64,000 bases of DNA, taken from assembly GCF_029784155.1 (NCBI RefSeq), contig NC_073691.1, forward strand, positions 89,734,722-89,798,721, given 5' to 3'. Of the stretch, positions 52,951-63,890 are shown in pieces. The DNA comes from Uranotaenia lowii. Taxonomy: Eukaryota > Arthropoda > Insecta > Diptera > Culicidae. How positions within the stretch are numbered: the stretch's first letter is position 1; every line of letters begins with the position of its first letter. The translations under genes were made by a program, and so were the position numbers. The notes beneath the pieces are model-generated. The model ran no database searches. It saw only the letters and a program-made list of their open reading frames with translations, and was not told the DNA's origin.

Positions 52951-54378
52951 ATGGGGAAGTCATCGGCCGGTTCAAGGGCCGGAAGAAAACGGATTGCTGA
53001 ACCTAATCCAGGGCCATCTGCCAAAAAAGTTGAAATTTCCAATTCATTCGATGTCCTTCATAACATCGGTGATGAGGAAATATTCATATTTAATTCTGAT
53101 AAGAGTACTAAGAAACCTTCTTCTTATACTCTTAAAAACGAAAAGATTCCACCAATAACGGTCACGATTCCTGACTTCAATGCCTTTCGAAAAGAAATCG
53201 TCACTTCCGTCAAGGATGTGAAGATTTCTTTTCAGATCGGTCGAAGGGGAACTGCTCGTATATTGGCGGAATCTTTTAATGATTTTCAAAAAATTTTAAA
53301 TTATTTGAATAATAAAAAACACCAATTTTTTACGTACGACACTAGAGATGATCGTCCTTTTAAAGTTGTACTTCGTGGTCTCACCGGCGATCAGACACCG
53401 GATGAGATCACAAATGAATTAAATTCTTTGTTAGGTTTTTCTCCAATTCAAGTAATTAAAATGAGGAAAAGAACCAACACGAATAATACCAGTAGTGCTG
53501 GTTTTGCTCCTGAACTTTATTTGATCCATTTTAAAAAGGATCAGGTTAATAATTTGAAAATTTTGGAAAAGGCTCGTCTTATGTTTCATTGTCGAGTAAA
53601 ATTTGAACCTTTTCGTAAATCCCATACCAATTTTTTACAAAATATTACGCAATGTCGTCGTTGTCAAGCTTTTTGTCATGGCACTAAAAATTGTAGAATG
53701 AATGCCAGATGCATGTTTTGCGGCTCATTCGATCATGAAAAATCTAAATGCCTTTTTGGTGGTGATAAACCAAAAACAGAATTTTTTAAGTGTGCGAATT
53801 GCGCAGGTAATCATTCCTCGAATTCTCTAGATTGTCCCGTTAGGGCAAAAATTGTTGCTTCTAGGAAAAACCCCAAAGTTTCCAGAAAAGTTTTTTCTCC
53901 TCCTTCCTCTTTTTCGTCTACACACGTCAGACCGGCAAACAACCTGCCTGTTCGCAGTCAGCCTCGGCCTACATTGGAATCACGGCTGGGTAATACCCGA
54001 AGTGATTTTAATGTTACCTGGGCTGATTCTGCGCCACAGACTCGTTGTTTATCGTTCTCAGAGGTGGTTGAAAATGGGTTGCCCTCTTCAGGTTTAACTA
54101 ATAAAAATGGGAAAAAACCAAGTCTCAACGTTCATGCGAAGGCTTGGGAAAATCCCCGAAATTCGAATACTTTTTCTTCTCCTTCCTCTTCTGATTCTAA
54201 CAATTTTGTTGATTTGGGTGAGATTACTGAGGAAAAATTAAAATTTTTGCATCAAAATTTAATGGAAATGATGCAACTTATGTTGAAAGCAAATTCAATG
54301 TTTGAAGCTTTCCAAACTTCTTTTAATTATGCTAACAAAATTATTATGACTTTACGATTCTCTCATGGATCCAAATAG
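52951..54378 (+). CDS. LINE ORF1: gag-like nucleic-acid-binding protein, 475 aa
   Basis: Binds LINE RNA to form the retrotransposition particle. The start at 52951 (MGKSSAGSRAGRK) is preferred because the in-frame extension to 52789 is low-complexity hydrophobic translation of the 5' UTR. Residues about 60-220 form a fold like the pre-knuckle domain of Jockey gag proteins. Three zinc knuckles follow: CRRCQAFCHGTKNC (near 234), CMFCGSFDHEKSKC (near 253) and a variant CANCAGNHSSNSLDC (near 281). The tail is Ser/Asn rich with a short amphipathic Met/Leu-rich helix near the end. The stop overlaps the ORF2 start by 14 bp, suggesting coupled re-initiation. No stop or shift is visible, so it could be functional. 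Confidence 0.9.
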   Translation: MGKSSAGSRAGRKRIAEPNPGPSAKKVEISNSFDVLHNIGDEEIFIFNSDKSTKKPSSYTLKNEKIPPITVTIPDFNAFRKEIVTSVKDVKISFQIGRRGTARILAESFNDFQKILNYLNNKKHQFFTYDTRDDRPFKVVLRGLTGDQTPDEITNELNSLLGFSPIQVIKMRKRTNTNNTSSAGFAPELYLIHFKKDQVNNLKILEKARLMFHCRVKFEPFRKSHTNFLQNITQCRRCQAFCHGTKNCRMNARCMFCGSFDHEKSKCLFGGDKPKTEFFKCANCAGNHSSNSLDCPVRAKIVASRKNPKVSRKVFSPPSSFSSTHVRPANNLPVRSQPRPTLESRLGNTRSDFNVTWADSAPQTRCLSFSEVVENGLPSSGLTNKNGKKPSLNVHAKAWENPRNSNTFSSPSSSDSNNFVDLGEITEEKLKFLHQNLMEMMQLMLKANSMFEAFQTSFNYANKIIMTLRFSHGSK

Positions 54379-57013
54379 ATGTTTAAATATTATGAATTGG
54401 AACGCTAGATCTTTGCTGGCTAACCAAGACGAGTTCTTTTTATTTTTGAAAACTCAAAACATACATATTGCTGCCATCACTGAAACTTTTTTAAAGCCAG
54501 ACAATAACTTGAAAAGCAATGCTTTCTTTAAAATTTTACGAAATGATCGACAAGGTGGGGGTGTAGCTATTGTCATCAATAGTCGTCTCAAATTTAGACT
54601 TCTTCCTTCTTTCAATACAAAAGTCTTAGAAACAATTGGAATTGAATTAGAAACTTCTATGGGGAAAATTATAATTGTTGCCGCATATTTGCCATTTCAA
54701 TGTAGCGGTGAACAGAAAAATTTTTTGAAGGGAGATTTACAAAAACTCACCAGAAATAAATCTAAATTTTTTATTATTGGTAACTTTAATGCAAAACACC
54801 GATCTTGGAATAATATTTCATCAAATTCAAATGGGAATATTTTGTTTAATGACTGCTCTGCAGGTTATTATACTGTTGAATATCCTAATGGGCATACTTG
54901 TTTTTCTTCAATTAGAAATCCCTCCACAATTGATTTGGTTCTAACGGATTTAGGCGAGCATTGTAGTCAATTAGTTACTCATGCGGACCTCGATTCAGAC
55001 CACCTTCCAGTAACATTTTCTTTATCCCAAAGTCCCATTGAAAACCCTTTAAAATCAACTTTTAATTTTCAAAAGGCTAACTGGGAGCGATATATGAATT
55101 TTATTGAACGTAATTTAGATGTAAACGTTCCATTGAATTCAATAGAAGATATTGATTTGGCTGTAGAAAATTTGACAACTTCAATAGTCAATGCTAGAGC
55201 CGATTCAATACCTAAAGTTAAACATAAATTTAATCAACCTTTAATTGATGATGATCTTCAGTTTTTGATACGACTGAAAAACATTCGTCGACGCCAATTT
55301 CAACGAACTAGGGATCCTTATTTGAAATTAATTTATTGCGACCTTCAAAAAGAGATCAAACGTCGTTTAAATTTCATTCGTAATGAAAATTTTGCTAAAG
55401 CAGTAGAGGACATAAAACCCTACTCAAAGCCATTTTGGAAATAAACTAAAATTCTAAAAAAGCCCCAGAAGCCAATTCCTACTTTGAAAGATGGGGATAA
55501 ACTTCTTTTAACGAATCCAGAAAAAGCTCAAAAATTAGCCCAACAATTTGAGTCTGCTCATGATTTCAATTTAAACGTTGTAAGTCCAATTGATGCTCAA
55601 ATTTCCCTAGAATTTGATGATATTCTTTCTAAGCAAATTGTGTTTGAAAGTTCTTGTGAGACAAATATTGATGAACTTAAATTGATTTTCAAAAAATTTA
55701 AAAATATGAAAGCCCCGGGGGAAGATGGGATTTTCTATATTCTTATTAAAAAGTTGCCTGAAAGCACTTTAAATTTTTTAGTTAAAATCTTCAATAAATG
55801 TTTTCACTTGGCTTATTTTCCCAATAAATGGAAAAATGCCAAAGTAACTCCAATTTTGAAACCTGGAAAAAGTGCTTCAGAGCCTTCAAGTTATCGACCA
55901 ATTAGTTTGCTTCCTTCTTTAAGTAAACTATTTGAGAGAGTTATTTTGAATAGAATGATGATTCACATTAATCAGAATTCTATTTTCCCTGATGAACAAT
56001 TTGGTTTTCGTCATGGACATTCTACTACACATCAACTTTTGAGTGTAACTAATATGATTAACGCTAGCAAATCTGAGGGTTATTCAACTGGTGTTGCTCT
56101 TCTTGATATTGAAAAAGCTTTTGACAGTGTTTGGCACAAAGGTTTAGTAGCTAAATTAGCTCGATTTGATTTTCCTGTATATCTCACCAAAATTATTCAA
56201 AATTATTTGACTAGCCGAACTTTGCAAGTAAGCTATCAAAATTCATTCTCTGACAGGATACCCATTAGAGCTGGTGTCCCTCAGGGTAGTATACTTGGGC
56301 CTATTTTATACAATATTTTTACTTCTGATCTTCCTGATGTCCCAGAAGGAAAAGGTAGAAGATTATTTGCTGACGATACTTTGCTTTCAGCCAAAGGTCG
56401 AAATTTACGGGTGGTACGCAGTAGATTGCAACAAAATTTAAATTCCTTTTTGAATTACTTGAAAATGTGGAAAATTTCTCCTAACGCTTCCAAAACTCAA
56501 CTTATTTTATTTCCCCATAAGCCAAGAGCAAATTTTTTAAAACCTAATGAAAATCATTCCATAACTTTTAATGGGGTTTCTTTAGAATGGTCTGATCACG
56601 TGAAGTACTTGGGACTCACACTTGATTGGAATCTTTCTTTTAAGAATCACATTGAAGATATTCAATCTAAATGTAATAAATACACTAAATCTCTTTATTC
56701 TCTCATCAACAGGAAATCCCGACTTTGTCTGAAGAATAAGATGCTTATTTACAAGCAAGTCTTCCGACCAGCGATAATGTATGCAGTTCCGATTTGGTCT
56801 AGCTGCTGCGCGACGAGGAAGAAAGCCATCCAGAGGATTCAGAACAAGGTTCTGAAAATGATTTTGCGGCTTCCACCTTGGCACAGCACCGAAGATCTTC
56901 ATCGGATTGCAGGCATTGAATCGATCGAAGAGATGGCCAACAAAATTATCTCCAACTTCAGAGGCAAATCGATGCAGTCTTCCATCGCAGAGATTCGCTC
57001 TCTCTACAATTAG
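54365..57013 (+). pseudogene. LINE ORF2: endonuclease-reverse transcriptase with one in-frame stop
   Basis: An 883-codon frame from ATG 54365, interrupted only by a TAA at 55442-55444 (after residue 359); the frame is the same on both sides. Endonuclease (1-225): MNWNARSLLANQ, ITETFL, NDRQGGGVAIV, GNFNAKHRSW, STIDLVLTD and LDSDHLPVTF, all catalytic motifs present. RT: MKAPGEDGI, SSYRPISLLPSLSK, EQFGFRHGHSTTHQL, DIEKAFDSVWH, GVPQGSILGPILY, FADDT (near 668) and YLGLTLDWNLSF. C-terminal region: YAVPIWSSCCATRKK. The stop lies between the endonuclease and RT, so it would separate the two activities. It could be a genuine mutation, sequencing error or readthrough site; mutation is most likely. Confidence 0.9.
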
Positions 57014-57463
57014 TTTAATTTTAGGATAGTTTTAGTTTTTAGTTTAAAATATTTTTTTTTTCACTACAGGATGTTCTCCTTTATAAAAATGCTTGATTGT
57101 GCTCAGCAAATTTAAGTCGAATAAATAAATTTTAGTGATTATTAAACTATAGGGCTTTGAAAGTTCATTATTGAACTGAACACCTAATTTAATGTATTAA
57201 TGTAATATAAATGTAATAATGAATTGGTACTAATAAAGATATATTTAAAAAAAAAAAAGTATATGTTGTCGCGGAAGGTCATTGCGAGTAATAGTAGACT
57301 CTACCGAGAAAACCCACTCCACGCACAGTGCAGTACATCATCAAAAAGTGGAAATATGAAGGAACCGTGAAAAATATTGCTGGAAGAGGACGAACACGCG
57401 TCTTGACTCCTACAGATGAACGGGTAATTGTGCGAACTCTGAAAAGGAAACCTAAAACAAGTA

Positions 57464-58466
57464 CAGTAGTTTTTCGATTATATCACTGTTCGATTTTATC
57501 AATACTCGCCAAATTCACGCTCGATTTTATCACGGTTATTGTTTCGATTTTATCACGCTTTATTAGAAATCGTTCAGAAACTATTTCCAGGACCTTAATT
57601 TTCGTTCAAAAGCGTAGAACACTTTGTTCATGATGTTTTTCATATTTTATGTTATGGTATATAGGTATTCAATAATATGAAAATGCTATTGAACTGCTTA
57701 GTTTAGCGGTAAAGTGTTTAAAATCGTCATTTGTATTCTAAAAACACTTGGAATAATCGACTTAAGTATTTCAGCGTCACGCTAATGTCAGTGTTGTTAT
57801 TTGTGCTCGGTTAGTAAATTTTTTGGTTATGTGAATCATATAAAGATGTGGGTGAATTTAAGCGTTTTTGAAAAGAAGTTAGTGTCACTGATTTCTTTGT
57901 ATGATTTGTGTATTTGAAAGGGTGGCATGCGCAATCCTGATTGGACAGCCTTTAGTATTGTCTGAAGGATAAATTTGGAAGATAAAAATGAAATTCTGCT
58001 AGATTTGCCTTAAAATATGTAAAAAGGACTAAGATTTTTGTTTTTCTGCATATGAAAAACAAATCTGCCTGTATAGTAAATTTCGAGAAACACACTTTAA
58101 AGGTCCAATTTAAGCAAATTTCAAAATATTTTTCGAAAAAGGTAAACTTTTTGGTTTATCAAAGGTGTGAAGATTAAAATATTAAAATTTGAAATTTGCA
58201 TGAGAAAATTTTGTGATGTATTTTTAATTGAATTTTTTTTCAAAATCGACATAATATTATTAAATTTCCATAAAAACAAAATAATTCACTTTAATTAGAT
58301 GTAGACTATCAAATTGATATTGTACATGGTTTTATTTCAAGAAAAAATCTTAAAATTACTTTAGAGATTAATTTGAACTAAAAATCGATCCTATGTGTTT
58401 AGTAATCTTTGATAATTACATCTTATAATCAAAATTCGCATCAAAATAATCAAAATCAAACGCACA
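57464..58466 (+). mobile_element. pogo-like insertion, right end not found
   Basis: Starts CAGTAGTTTTTCGATTATAT after TA (57462-57463). The motif CGATT(T/A)TATCA is repeated at 57475, 57491, 57522 and 57545, resembling subterminal transposase-binding repeats. No complementary right end is visible before the Tc1 sequence resumes at 58467; the rest is AT-rich with no ORF. Confidence 0.55.
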
Positions 58467-59109
58467 GGAACGGTTTGAGAAGACGTGTAGTCCGTAAGAA
58501 GCCCTATATCTCAACGGTCAATATGAAAAAAAAAACGACTGGAATTCGCTAAGGCTTATGTTAATAAGCCTAAAGAGTTCTGGAACAATGTTCTATTTAC
58601 CGACGAAACAAAAATAAACCTTTTCGGGTCGGCTAGACAGTAAATGGTGTGGAGAAAACCTGGAATGGAGCTCCAGCCCACGAATTTGGTCCCAACTGTA
58701 AAACACGGTGACGGCAATCAGATGTTGTGGGGTTCAATGTCGGCCACTTTATCTGGAACCATGGAATTCATTGAATCACCAATGGACAAGATGGGTTATT
58801 TGAGCATCCTCAAGCGTAACCTGCAGCCTTCCGTGGATAAATTGGGTCTACCTCGTGAATACAATAATACCAACAAGATAATGACCTTAAACATACCGCT
58901 ATTGTCGTACAGAAGTGGTTGCTGTACCCTTAAAAAACTCAAAACGCAGTCTCCTGATCTAAACCCGATAGAACACCTCTGGTGGGAGGACATGAATCGT
59001 CTGAAAAATAAAAATTCTAGGAACAAGGCAAAACTGTGAACGGCGATTAAGGCGATCTGGGAGAACATTCCATCTAGACGCTGCTAAAATCGCAGCAAGC
59101 CAGTGAAAA

Positions 59110-59900
59110 CACGGCCAGCAGACACATTCTGTGTCGAAGGTGACGAATCACAAAGGGAAGATTCCCAAAAGTAATATTGGTTCGTGTTCTAGCATCACAT
59201 CAGCTCACGACGCTTGCGGCATACTGAGGACGGATCTAACGGAAACACGGAAAAAGCCATTAGAAAACAAAAACGACGCTCGCGGCACACGAAGGGCCAA
59301 GCTAACCTAAACGGAAAACACCTAAAAAGCAGAGCACAAAGAAGCCCCAAACAAAAGGGTGAGCATCCAAACGAAAACGTGCAGCAGAACTCCTCCTAAT
59401 GGCATGCGGCTTTATGGGTTTTTTTCTCTTGCCTTTTTGGGTTTTTTTTCTCTTTCCTTAAGGGAAAGTGTCTACTATATCATGTCTGACCTTTCCCGGC
59501 CATCTTGCGACTAAATTGCATCGTGAGCTACAACACTAGTAGGCTCCTGGAGGGCGGTGCCTTGCACCCTACAGGATCATCTCGTGATACTTGCCCCGTT
59601 TTGCTGCCAAGTCGTCGGTAAGCTACAACACCAGTGGGTTCCAGGAGGGCGGAGCCTGGAGTTCTAGTCGGTCACATTCTGGTCCATTCCGGGTCCTACC
59701 AAGGTCAAGTTTCCGGTGAACCACCACGTCAGTAGTATCCAGAAAGGCGGAGGGTCTGGCAACCTGCTTTCAGTCTGGTCTTCTCCAAGGCCACTTGCCC
59801 TGTCAGCGGATGATAGAACACCGACGCAATATCGACGAGAAATAAAAGCACGGTGTCCGGAAGCTCACTTATTCCAATTCTTCTTAAGCCAATCTTAATT
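59110..59900. other. Retroelement-leader-like GC-rich DNA
   Basis: Non-coding, GC-richer than its surroundings, with poly-T runs (59420-59455) and a 97-bp triplication (59522-59800). It resembles a LINE untranslated region but cannot be assigned. Confidence 0.35.
59522..59800 (+). repeat. ~97-bp tandem repeat (3 units)
   Basis: GAGCTACAACACTAGTAGGC, AAGCTACAACACCAGTGGGT and GAACCACCACGTCAGTAGTA, each followed by (CTCC/TTCC)AG-AGGCGG, start at about 59524, 59621 and 59717 (96-97 bp apart). Confidence 0.75.
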
Positions 59901-61627
59901 CTACACGGTAAAACTTTGTGTCCGGACATATTGAACACCTTGTACACCGGTGCGTCCTTATCACCGCTAAACAACCTGTTGAAATGAAAGATTTAACGCA
60001 GGTTTCAGTGGAATAGAACTTCCATATCTCAATAGGGTCCTTCCATAGCTACACTTTTCACAAGCGATTGCTAGTACCACCAACGATCGTCAATACGCGA
60101 ATTGCCTTACCATGAGTTTCAACACAACAAACATCACAAGAATCGTGAACCCACTGACAATATTGATCTATCTTTATATGCATATTTATACGGACTACAG
60201 AATTTTTTTCAACTTGAATATCAATTACAACACAGTTTGAGTATAGAAGAAGAAGACGACGACGAAGAAGAAGAAGAATATCAATAAAAACACTAGTTCC
60301 TCCTTATACTCCTTTTTTATTGGTTCCGAGTAGCTTGAAGGTTCATTGTTTCAATCTGAAGTTTAGCTTGCATTTCCAATATCTCTTATTTGAGATCTTG
60401 CTTATCTTCACCATTCCGCTTACGAGCTTTTGCAGTTCCTGATTCCCCATTCCTCTTTCTTTGGTAACAGATATGATTTCCTGATCGAACATTACTCCGT
60501 AGGATAATTTGGAACCTTTTCTTGAAAACTTTGTTTGGCTTTGGGATATTGGTGGACACTGTCAAAATGTTTGGTACTGATCAACGTGATGTCGTTGCTG
60601 TTGAGGTTGATGGTACATCCTGATTTAAAAATTATTGGATATTCCATAATCCAAATATTCAGTACTTTCGACGGATCTGATCTTTAAAGTGATCTTCTCG
60701 TTTCTTGATCGCATCGCGAGCGTTTGAAATCAGCTTTTAGTTTCGTTGATGGTGTCAAAAGGGGATTTTGCGGGTTTGCGCCGGAGGTCTTCCGATCTTT
60801 CCCTTTTCCAACTTTGTTCTGAAGACGGCGAATCATTTTATCTGATCTACAACATTTCACATTTAAAAAACTGTTTTTAAGGTATTTTTTTACTTTAACT
60901 GTAACTTCTGAGTGTGATGTAGTAGAACTATGACGTATTCGACAAATTGATGTATTTTGACTAGATAAACGACTTTGTCGAAGACATCTAAGTCCTAATT
61001 TGCATAACAAAAAAAGTAATTTAGTACAGCTAGATTAGTGTTCTGCACCACTGTGCTTTCCTTGGTTTTCCTTAGTTAAAAAAGAACCCCAGCCTCTCGT
61101 ATGATTTCGAGACCCAGGCGACCGGTTCATGACTGAAAGTGCGGTTGAGTAATATACTGTCGGCACTTTATTATCTCCTTCCAGGCGTTCCCTTCCAGTC
61201 GAGTCTCGAAGTTCGCTGCCAGGGTTCAGGATTTCGTGATGTTATGCGAAAATCGTATCTACACTCTGACGGGAGAAGGAAGGAAAACGTTACATACCGG
61301 CCCGGGGAAAAAATGGCATGTGAAAGATAGTGTACCCTACACACGTACCTAACTCTTTCCGAATCCAACACAATCAATGCCGCCAAATGGCAAAAACAAA
61401 GGCGCTGTCTGGGAGAGGCTCTCGGAAACAGTGTTGCAATTCCAGGCACTCCATTCATCTCAGATGGGATTTTTCAATATGTTTGCAAAATGCTCTTTCA
61501 CGTTGCAGCAACCAGAACTAGCTGACGTGAATTCGGCGTGATGTGCGTCTGAGTTTTGCACGTTATCCCTAATAATACACCAACAATATTTTCTTTCGCA
61601 GAAGATACCTTGAACAAAATTCATATA
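59901..61627. other. No gene recognised; GAA/GAC microsatellite
   Basis: A (GAA)n(GAC)n(GAA)n tract at 60247-60281. The 61-residue plus ORF ending in Glu/Asp there is a translation of the microsatellite. 61120-61560 is GC-richer but has no domain-like ORF. Confidence 0.35.
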
Positions 61628-62625
61628 CAGTAGAACCCCGCTTATCCAAGGTAGGGGAAGAACCACCTCGGTTAAGTGAAACCTCGGATTACACGAAATG
61701 CATTTATAAACCCTACCTATTTTGTAATGCTATTTACGCCGGAACAAATTTGAATTCCTTCTTTAGTAACTTGGAGTTGAAACAAAACGAATGAAGGGAG
61801 GGGTGGGGGAATGTGTATTGAAAAATAGTCCAAATTTTGAATAAATTAGAAAGAAAAATTGGACAAAATCTTACATGAAAAAAACTTGTAAACAACCTAA
61901 GTATATAACGCAAAATAGAAATATCGGGTTATTTTAGGTCGAAAATTTAAAAAAAATCATACCAAAGGCGATAAAATTCTTGTTTTCTACAATTTGAATT
62001 TCGCTCTTTAAACTGTTAAAATTTTCGAAGAATTCATCAAATTTTTTAATGAAATACCTTCTTGTTTATTTATTCCCCCCTTCTGGATTCTCGGATTTGG
62101 ACAAAAAAAAAAGAATTTTATATTTGTTCCAGCCTTATTATGCATTCAACGGCTAGTTTAGACTTAAAAATGTTCGGAAAATGTCGCTTAAATAGCATGG
62201 AAATATATCGCAGGACTAAAATACAACTTTTTATACATATTTATGTAGATCTTATATAAAAAATGGAGGCATTTTCTTTGAAACACCATCACGTATGAAT
62301 GGTCGGTCGGAATTAAGTGAAATTTGGCATCCGAGGATTTTTCGGGCCAGAGATGGTCTGTATAATAGTTTCGAGATTATTACTTTTTATGGAAGGGGGG
62401 CTCCTATACAAAATCAACTAGAAACGGGACAAAACTCGAATAACTTGAAGACGATTTTCATGAAAATTGATTCACGAGCACGAAGAAGTTAAAGAACTGT
62501 AAACATTTTCCAACGATTTATTAAGTAACGGGTAAAACAAAGTTTACCGGGTCAGCTAGTTTTGAATAAAATTGGTGGCTCGATAAACGCGGGTAACCGG
62601 AGTAAGGGTAAGCAGACTTCTACTG
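61628..62625. mobile_element. pogo/Tigger-like MITE with nested Helentron-like fragment
   Basis: CAGTAGAACCCCGCTTATCC (61628 on) and AAGCAGACTTCTACTG (to 62625) are flanked by TA (61626-61627, 62626-62627). It is about 670 bp longer than the 328-bp copy at 44107, partly explained by the nested fragment. Confidence 0.65.
62300..62560 (+). mobile_element. Helentron-like 3' fragment
   Basis: GTGAAATTTGGCAT (about 62319) matches CTGAAATTTGGCAT in the 4755-6078 element. The 3' end is a GGTAAA/TTTACC hairpin (62531-62548) followed by GGGTCAGCTAGT (to 62560), the same terminus as the larger element. Confidence 0.65.
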
Positions 62626-63154
62626 TACTTAGATAACTACCAGTTTACCATCTATCGGTTGGAATTAAAATTGTCAAAGTTAAGTTCGTGCGGGGATTTA
62701 TATTTTTCCAATACGAATAAGTTAGCTTTTGCTACTATAGTTTTATTACTTCTTGTTCAACGGGGCTTTTCTGTTTCGTATACACTCACGAAAACACTAT
62801 AACTTGCTTTGATTTTGCATATCTTTCGGGCGCATACCTTAGTGAACGTAAAAAAAATTTATGAATCCGGTGGTTCGGTGGGTTGAGCGGAAGCTCGGTC
62901 AACGGAGCTTAGCTAAGCGGGGTTTTACTGTAGTTTTGAGCCACTAATGCCGCTTATTCAAGCTCCCGTTATTCGAACCACACCGGCTTCATACAAGCTT
63001 TAAAAGAATCCCGCATATCCGAGCTTCATTTATCCGAGCCTTATTTGGTTCATACAAAATACCCATAATTTGATGGAATTGAAATATTGCAGTAGAACCC
63101 CGCTTATTCAAGGTAGTCGGGACTTCCTCAGATAATACGAAATATGTACATTAG
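62626..63154. repeat. pogo-like end fragments
   Basis: AAGCGGGGTTTTACTGTA (to 62932) and GCAGTAGAACCCCGCTTATT (63089 on) are ends of further pogo-like copies; CCGTTATTCGAACC and ATTTATCCGAGCC are internal words shared with 44107-44434. Complete copies cannot be delimited. Confidence 0.6.
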
Positions 63155-63890
63155 ACTGCCCCAAATGTGTATGGGAAATTTAAAACCTGTGAAATGTTAT
63201 GCGCTGCATGCTAAATTTGATCCTAGGCCTAGCACAAGATCTCATACCAAATTTTGGCCAGATCGGATCACAGGAAGGGGTTGGCTCAACGAACTTGAAG
63301 TTTGTATGAGATTTTGAGACATTTTGTTCGGGAGAAACAAATAACTTTTTTCCTTTGACCTTTTTTTAATTACGGCTTATCTCAAATCCTAAACTTTGAC
63401 AAATATTTCTTCGGAAGACTGCATTTCGATAAGATTCGAGATAAAAAAGTTATTAGGATTAAAAAATGGGCTAACTTTTTAAGGGTGGTATTCATCACTG
63501 TTAATAAGTCGTTGCTATCGAATGTATTGATGCCTCATTTACAGAGATGAATGTCACCCTTAAAACAGTAAGTTAATTTATGAAGCACAATAACTTTGTT
63601 ATCCTCACTTTCATCGAAATGCAGTCTTCGGTTGAAATATTTGTCATAGCTTAGGCTTTAAGAAAAACCGTATTCAAAAGAAATCGGCCGAAGGAAACTA
63701 AAGTTATTGATGAAAAACTGGTTTACCATGTTTCTCCCAAACAAAATGTCTCAAAATCGCATACAAACTTCAGGCTTGTTGAGCGACCACTTCCCGTGAT
63801 CTGATCTGGCCCAAATTTAGCATGTGATCTTGTACCAGGCATAAGAATGATTTAAGCCTTCAGTACATAGCTTTCTCAAAAGTCGGGTCG
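63155..63890. mobile_element. Foldback element (~740 bp) in pogo-related DNA
   Basis: A long inverted repeat: GACATTTTGTTCGGGAGAAAC (63320s) pairs with GTTTCTCCCAAACAAAATGTC (63729 on), GCTAAATTTGATC with GGCCCAAATTTAGC, and GATTCGAGATAAAAAAG-side sequence with the other arm. The arms span about 63155-63440 and 63560-63890, with the fold centre near 63510. The left flank ends ATGTACA and the right flank begins TTGTACATCC, i.e. the insertion split a pogo-flank TGTACA. No ORF. Confidence 0.7.

Larger units (their letters stand above)
52771..57256 (+). mobile_element. Near-intact Jockey-clade LINE (Juan/JAM-like), 4.5 kb
   Basis: A 14-bp direct repeat AAGTATATGTTGTC flanks the element (52757-52770 and 57257-57270). 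Removing it rejoins the Tc1 transposase. The 5' UTR begins CCACTTCCATCTG, then come ORF1, an ORF2 overlapping it by 14 bp, a short 3' UTR with AATAAA-like words and a poly(A) ending near 57258. The perfect duplication and a single nonsense codon in ORF2 imply a recent insertion. The Jockey clade is assigned from ORF1 knuckles and ORF2 motifs; resemblance to mosquito Juan elements is from memory. Confidence 0.9.
52698..59100 (+). pseudogene. Tc1-like transposase, fragmented
   Basis: A DDE transposase that would cut and paste at TA sites. Piece 1 (52698-52770): start and MANKHKETDIATRSLK. Piece 2 (57271-57461): second helix-turn-helix with VQYIIKKWKYEGTVKNIAG, GRGRTRVLTPTDERV. Piece 3 (58467-59100): HRNGLRRRVVRKKPYIS, LFTDETKINLFGS (first catalytic D), VWRKPGME, GNQMLWGSMSA, a frameshifted second-D block near 58860 and SPDLNPIEHLW (third acidic region). 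Stops and shifts occur throughout piece 3. About 20 codons between pieces 2 and 3 are missing, so the pogo-like insertion was accompanied by a deletion. Confidence 0.85.
52355..59109 (+). mobile_element. Dead Tc1-family transposon, twice interrupted
   Basis: The left end CAGTCAATCGCAAAATTGAT follows TA (52353-52354). An internal near-repeat GCAAAATCGATTGTACAC (52560-52577) lies 196 bp from the terminal GCAAAATTGATCGTACAC (52364-52381), an IR/DR arrangement known in several Tc1-like elements. The transposase gene follows in three pieces separated by a Jockey-clade LINE (52771-57256) and a pogo-like fragment (57464-58466). No right terminal repeat was found, so the right end is lost near 59109. 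Confidence 0.8.

Noticed and set aside
59214..59399. Lys/Arg-rich ORF as a gag-like protein
   Set aside because: Short, purely compositional, with no zinc knuckle and no partner ORF.
60102..60287. Acidic-tailed ORF
   Set aside because: Its tail is the GAA/GAC microsatellite at 60247-60281; the rest has no coding character.
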